A stretch of 64,000 nucleotides of DNA from Caulifigura coniformis (GTDB lineage Bacteria; Planctomycetota; Planctomycetia; Planctomycetales; Planctomycetaceae): contig NZ_CP036271.1 of NCBI RefSeq assembly GCF_007745175.1, positions 62,001 through 126,000 of the forward strand, read 5' to 3'. The notes under the pieces are model-generated. The model saw only the letters and a list, made by a program, of their open reading frames with translations. It was not told the DNA's origin and did no database searches. Below, in pieces: positions 62,658 to 64,000 of this stretch (the stretch's first letter is position 1; every line of letters starts with the position of its first letter). The position numbers were made by a program, and so were the translations under genes.

Positions 62658-63998
62658 TCAGTGGGCCGGCGGCGGGCTGGTCTGGAAGGCGCGGTTGCGG
62701 AACAGGAAGTCGATGATGTTGCCCTCGTGGGGCTGCATCCAGTGAAGCTGGTTCGTGCGGACTTCGCCGATGTTCAGCCGGTCGATTTGGACGGCATCGA
62801 TCAGCTCCTTCGACCATTTCTCGTCTTTCGTCAGGGCGGTCACGACGAGGGAGGGGCCGATCTTCTTGAGCATGTCTTTCTGCTCGCACTGCACGACCGA
62901 GACGAACGGGAACATGTATTCGGTGTTCGCGATCGGCGGGTCGGTGCTGGCGCAGTGGATGACGGTCGGCCGCAGGTAGTCGTGGTTCGGCTTCTCGATG
63001 TGCCTGGGGCCGTTGCGGTACTTCGCGGAGACTTCCGTGACGCCGGGGGCTTTCGACAGTTCGTCGATCTGGGCGTTGATGGCCTTGGCCGCGCCGGGGA
63101 TCGTGAATGCCGCGAGAGGCGATTTGGGATCGGTCATCGGCAGCGGCTCGACGGGGCCGAGGCGCTTCGCCAGGGCGTCGGCGATCTTGTCGGTATGCCG
63201 GCTGGCCCAGATTCCGCTGGCGCTGATGCAGGAGCGGCCACTGTTGAGGAACACGCTGTCGGCCATGAGGTCGACGTACTTTTCCCAGTCGTCGACCATA
63301 TCGTCGCCGAAGAGGATCTTGGAGAAGCCTGGGCCGTGCGCCTGGACGCGGGGGTCGCCCTTGTAGCGATCAACGGTCTGCTGGCTGCCGAAGATCATCG
63401 ATCGCGGCGCCATCTCCATGATTGCTCCGCCGCATTCCTGCGGGCCGGGGTAGATGCAGAAGGCCTCGCGGGGGACGCCGGCCTGTGCGAAGGCTTCATA
63501 GACGCGGTAGGGGGTCCAGGGTTCGGAGGAGCCGGGTTTGAGGACGAGTCCGCACTGGAGCGGAATGACGGGCATCCACAGGGTGTGGACGCCGGGGGAG
63601 TTGGAGGGGAGGACGAGGCCGATGATGGGGGTCTGGGCCTGGTAGCTGACCATGATGCCGCGGCTTTCCATGCCGTAGCCCTTCGAGAGGATGTCGAAGG
63701 GGAGTCCGCGGGTGAGGGCCTCGAGGGTGGCCTTCATGTTCTTGAGGACGTAGGCGTTCTTCCGCATGTTGGCGGCGCACATGGCCTCGGGGAGGCCGGT
63801 GGTCGCCGACTGGATACGGCAGAATTCCTGGGGCGTCTGCGTGCCGTTGCCGAGGGGGAGCGTCCCTTCGAGGTAGAGGTCGGCCGCTTTCGCGCACATC
63901 TCGCAGAGTTGCTCGATCGAGAACTCGCGGAGGATCTCGCGGGCCTTGGCGGCCTTGCGGAGGTCCATCTTGATCAGGCCGGCATTGGCCTGGTGCAT
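62658..63998 (-). CDS. Aldehyde dehydrogenase family protein, probably truncated by window end
   Basis: 446 residues visible. Landmarks: LVLPSNSPGVHTLWMPVIPL, KPGSSEPWTPYRVYEAFAQAG (NAD-binding region), NSGRSCISASGIWAS with the catalytic Cys, and PFVSVVQCE in the late glutamate/proline region. The first residues from the codon at 63998 (MHQANAGLIKMDL) may not be the true start: family members usually have more N-terminal sequence and the window ends two bases further on. No partner gene in the window shows its aldehyde substrate. Confidence 0.85.
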   Translation of the reverse strand: MHQANAGLIKMDLRKAAKAREILREFSIEQLCEMCAKAADLYLEGTLPLGNGTQTPQEFCRIQSATTGLPEAMCAANMRKNAYVLKNMKATLEALTRGLPFDILSKGYGMESRGIMVSYQAQTPIIGLVLPSNSPGVHTLWMPVIPLQCGLVLKPGSSEPWTPYRVYEAFAQAGVPREAFCIYPGPQECGGAIMEMAPRSMIFGSQQTVDRYKGDPRVQAHGPGFSKILFGDDMVDDWEKYVDLMADSVFLNSGRSCISASGIWASRHTDKIADALAKRLGPVEPLPMTDPKSPLAAFTIPGAAKAINAQIDELSKAPGVTEVSAKYRNGPRHIEKPNHDYLRPTVIHCASTDPPIANTEYMFPFVSVVQCEQKDMLKKIGPSLVVTALTKDEKWSKELIDAVQIDRLNIGEVRTNQLHWMQPHEGNIIDFLFRNRAFQTSPPPAH

Positions 63999-64000
63999 GA

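Noticed and set aside
1-64000. Defence island, prophage or biosynthetic gene cluster
   Set aside because: No nuclease/toxin pairs, phage structural genes, integrases, PKS/NRPS or radical-SAM peptide genes are visible; the genes are housekeeping, regulatory or secreted proteins.

Overview
The window (64 kb, high GC, about two thirds G+C by eye) looks like chromosomal DNA of a planctomycete, probably order Planctomycetales. The reasons are lineage-typical families: two DUF1559 prepilin-like proteins with an H-X9-DG tail, each beside a small carboxypeptidase-regulatory-like lipoprotein; an 1834-residue secreted PVC-type protein with a CxxCH heme site, a DUF1080 domain and VCBS/FG-GAP repeats; PEP-CTERM proteins; a DUF2752 protein; Tat-exported proteins of unknown role; and many ECF, PilZ, PAS and FHA signalling proteins. 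No plasmid, prophage, CRISPR, restriction or recognisable defence island is visible. Mobile-element signal is limited to one REP-associated tyrosine transposase (RAYT) with its palindromes.

Layout. 1-4.2 kb: DUF1559 and lipoprotein pair, a Tat-exported protein, a rhomboid protease. 4.3-8.1 kb: FHA-GAF-SpoIIE phosphatase overlapping a DinG/XPD-like helicase. 8.1-9.5 kb: RAYT gene flanked by REP hairpins, its 3' end amplified in tandem. 9.5-12.5 kb: ECF sigma factor overlapping a two-helix membrane protein, a GT2 glycosyltransferase, an alpha/beta-hydrolase-like exported protein. 12.8-16.2 kb: zinc-ribbon membrane protein, DUF2752 protein, two paralogous lipoproteins. 16.2-23.1 kb: Hsp31/HchA, an exported unknown, AlkA-type glycosylase, fatty acyl-CoA reductase-like SDR, PilZ protein, a large bitopic lipoprotein. 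23.6-27.3 kb: rpe, a histidine-phosphatase-fold protein lacking its catalytic histidines, accD, panD, an HD-like protein. 27.7-34.3 kb: exported alpha/beta hydrolase, a two-helix membrane protein, SpoU methyltransferase, a PAS-rich hybrid histidine kinase. 34.6-40.4 kb: stand-alone proline dehydrogenase, GrpB-like protein, a rearranged HtrA-like protein, UbiA/MqnP-like prenyltransferase, and aroF behind a complete attenuator. 40.8-46.9 kb: TPR protein, tRNA-Leu(CAG), response regulator, SGNH hydrolase, ECF/anti-sigma pair with a CxxCH tail, csrA, kdsB. 46.9-64 kb: the giant heme protein, a TMTC-like GT-C, secreted and PEP-CTERM proteins, a quinoprotein-like propeller, the second DUF1559 and lipoprotein pair, a G8-domain (CEMIP-like) protein and a truncated aldehyde dehydrogenase.

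The most notable regulatory element is upstream of aroF (DAHP synthase, minus strand). A sigma70-like promoter is followed by a 39-codon leader with six aromatic codons in an eight-codon run, an antiterminator arm, and a strong intrinsic terminator with a T tract before aroF. This is a textbook layout for ribosome-mediated attenuation by aromatic amino acids. Other points for follow-up are the RAYT 3'-end amplification, several proteins whose catalytic residues are replaced (histidine phosphatase, HtrA-like, alpha/beta hydrolase, one DinG Fe-S cysteine), the anti-sigma factor with a c-type heme motif, and several families of intergenic palindromes.

Most genes are basic housekeeping or secreted-protein functions in short two- or three-gene runs, not one large coordinated pathway. 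Functional links I can support are shikimate to chorismate plus prenyltransferase (aroF and mqnP-like), translational coupling at ATGA or longer overlaps (phosphatase-helicase, both ECF loci, kdsB and the small membrane protein), and the twin DUF1559/lipoprotein modules at the two ends.
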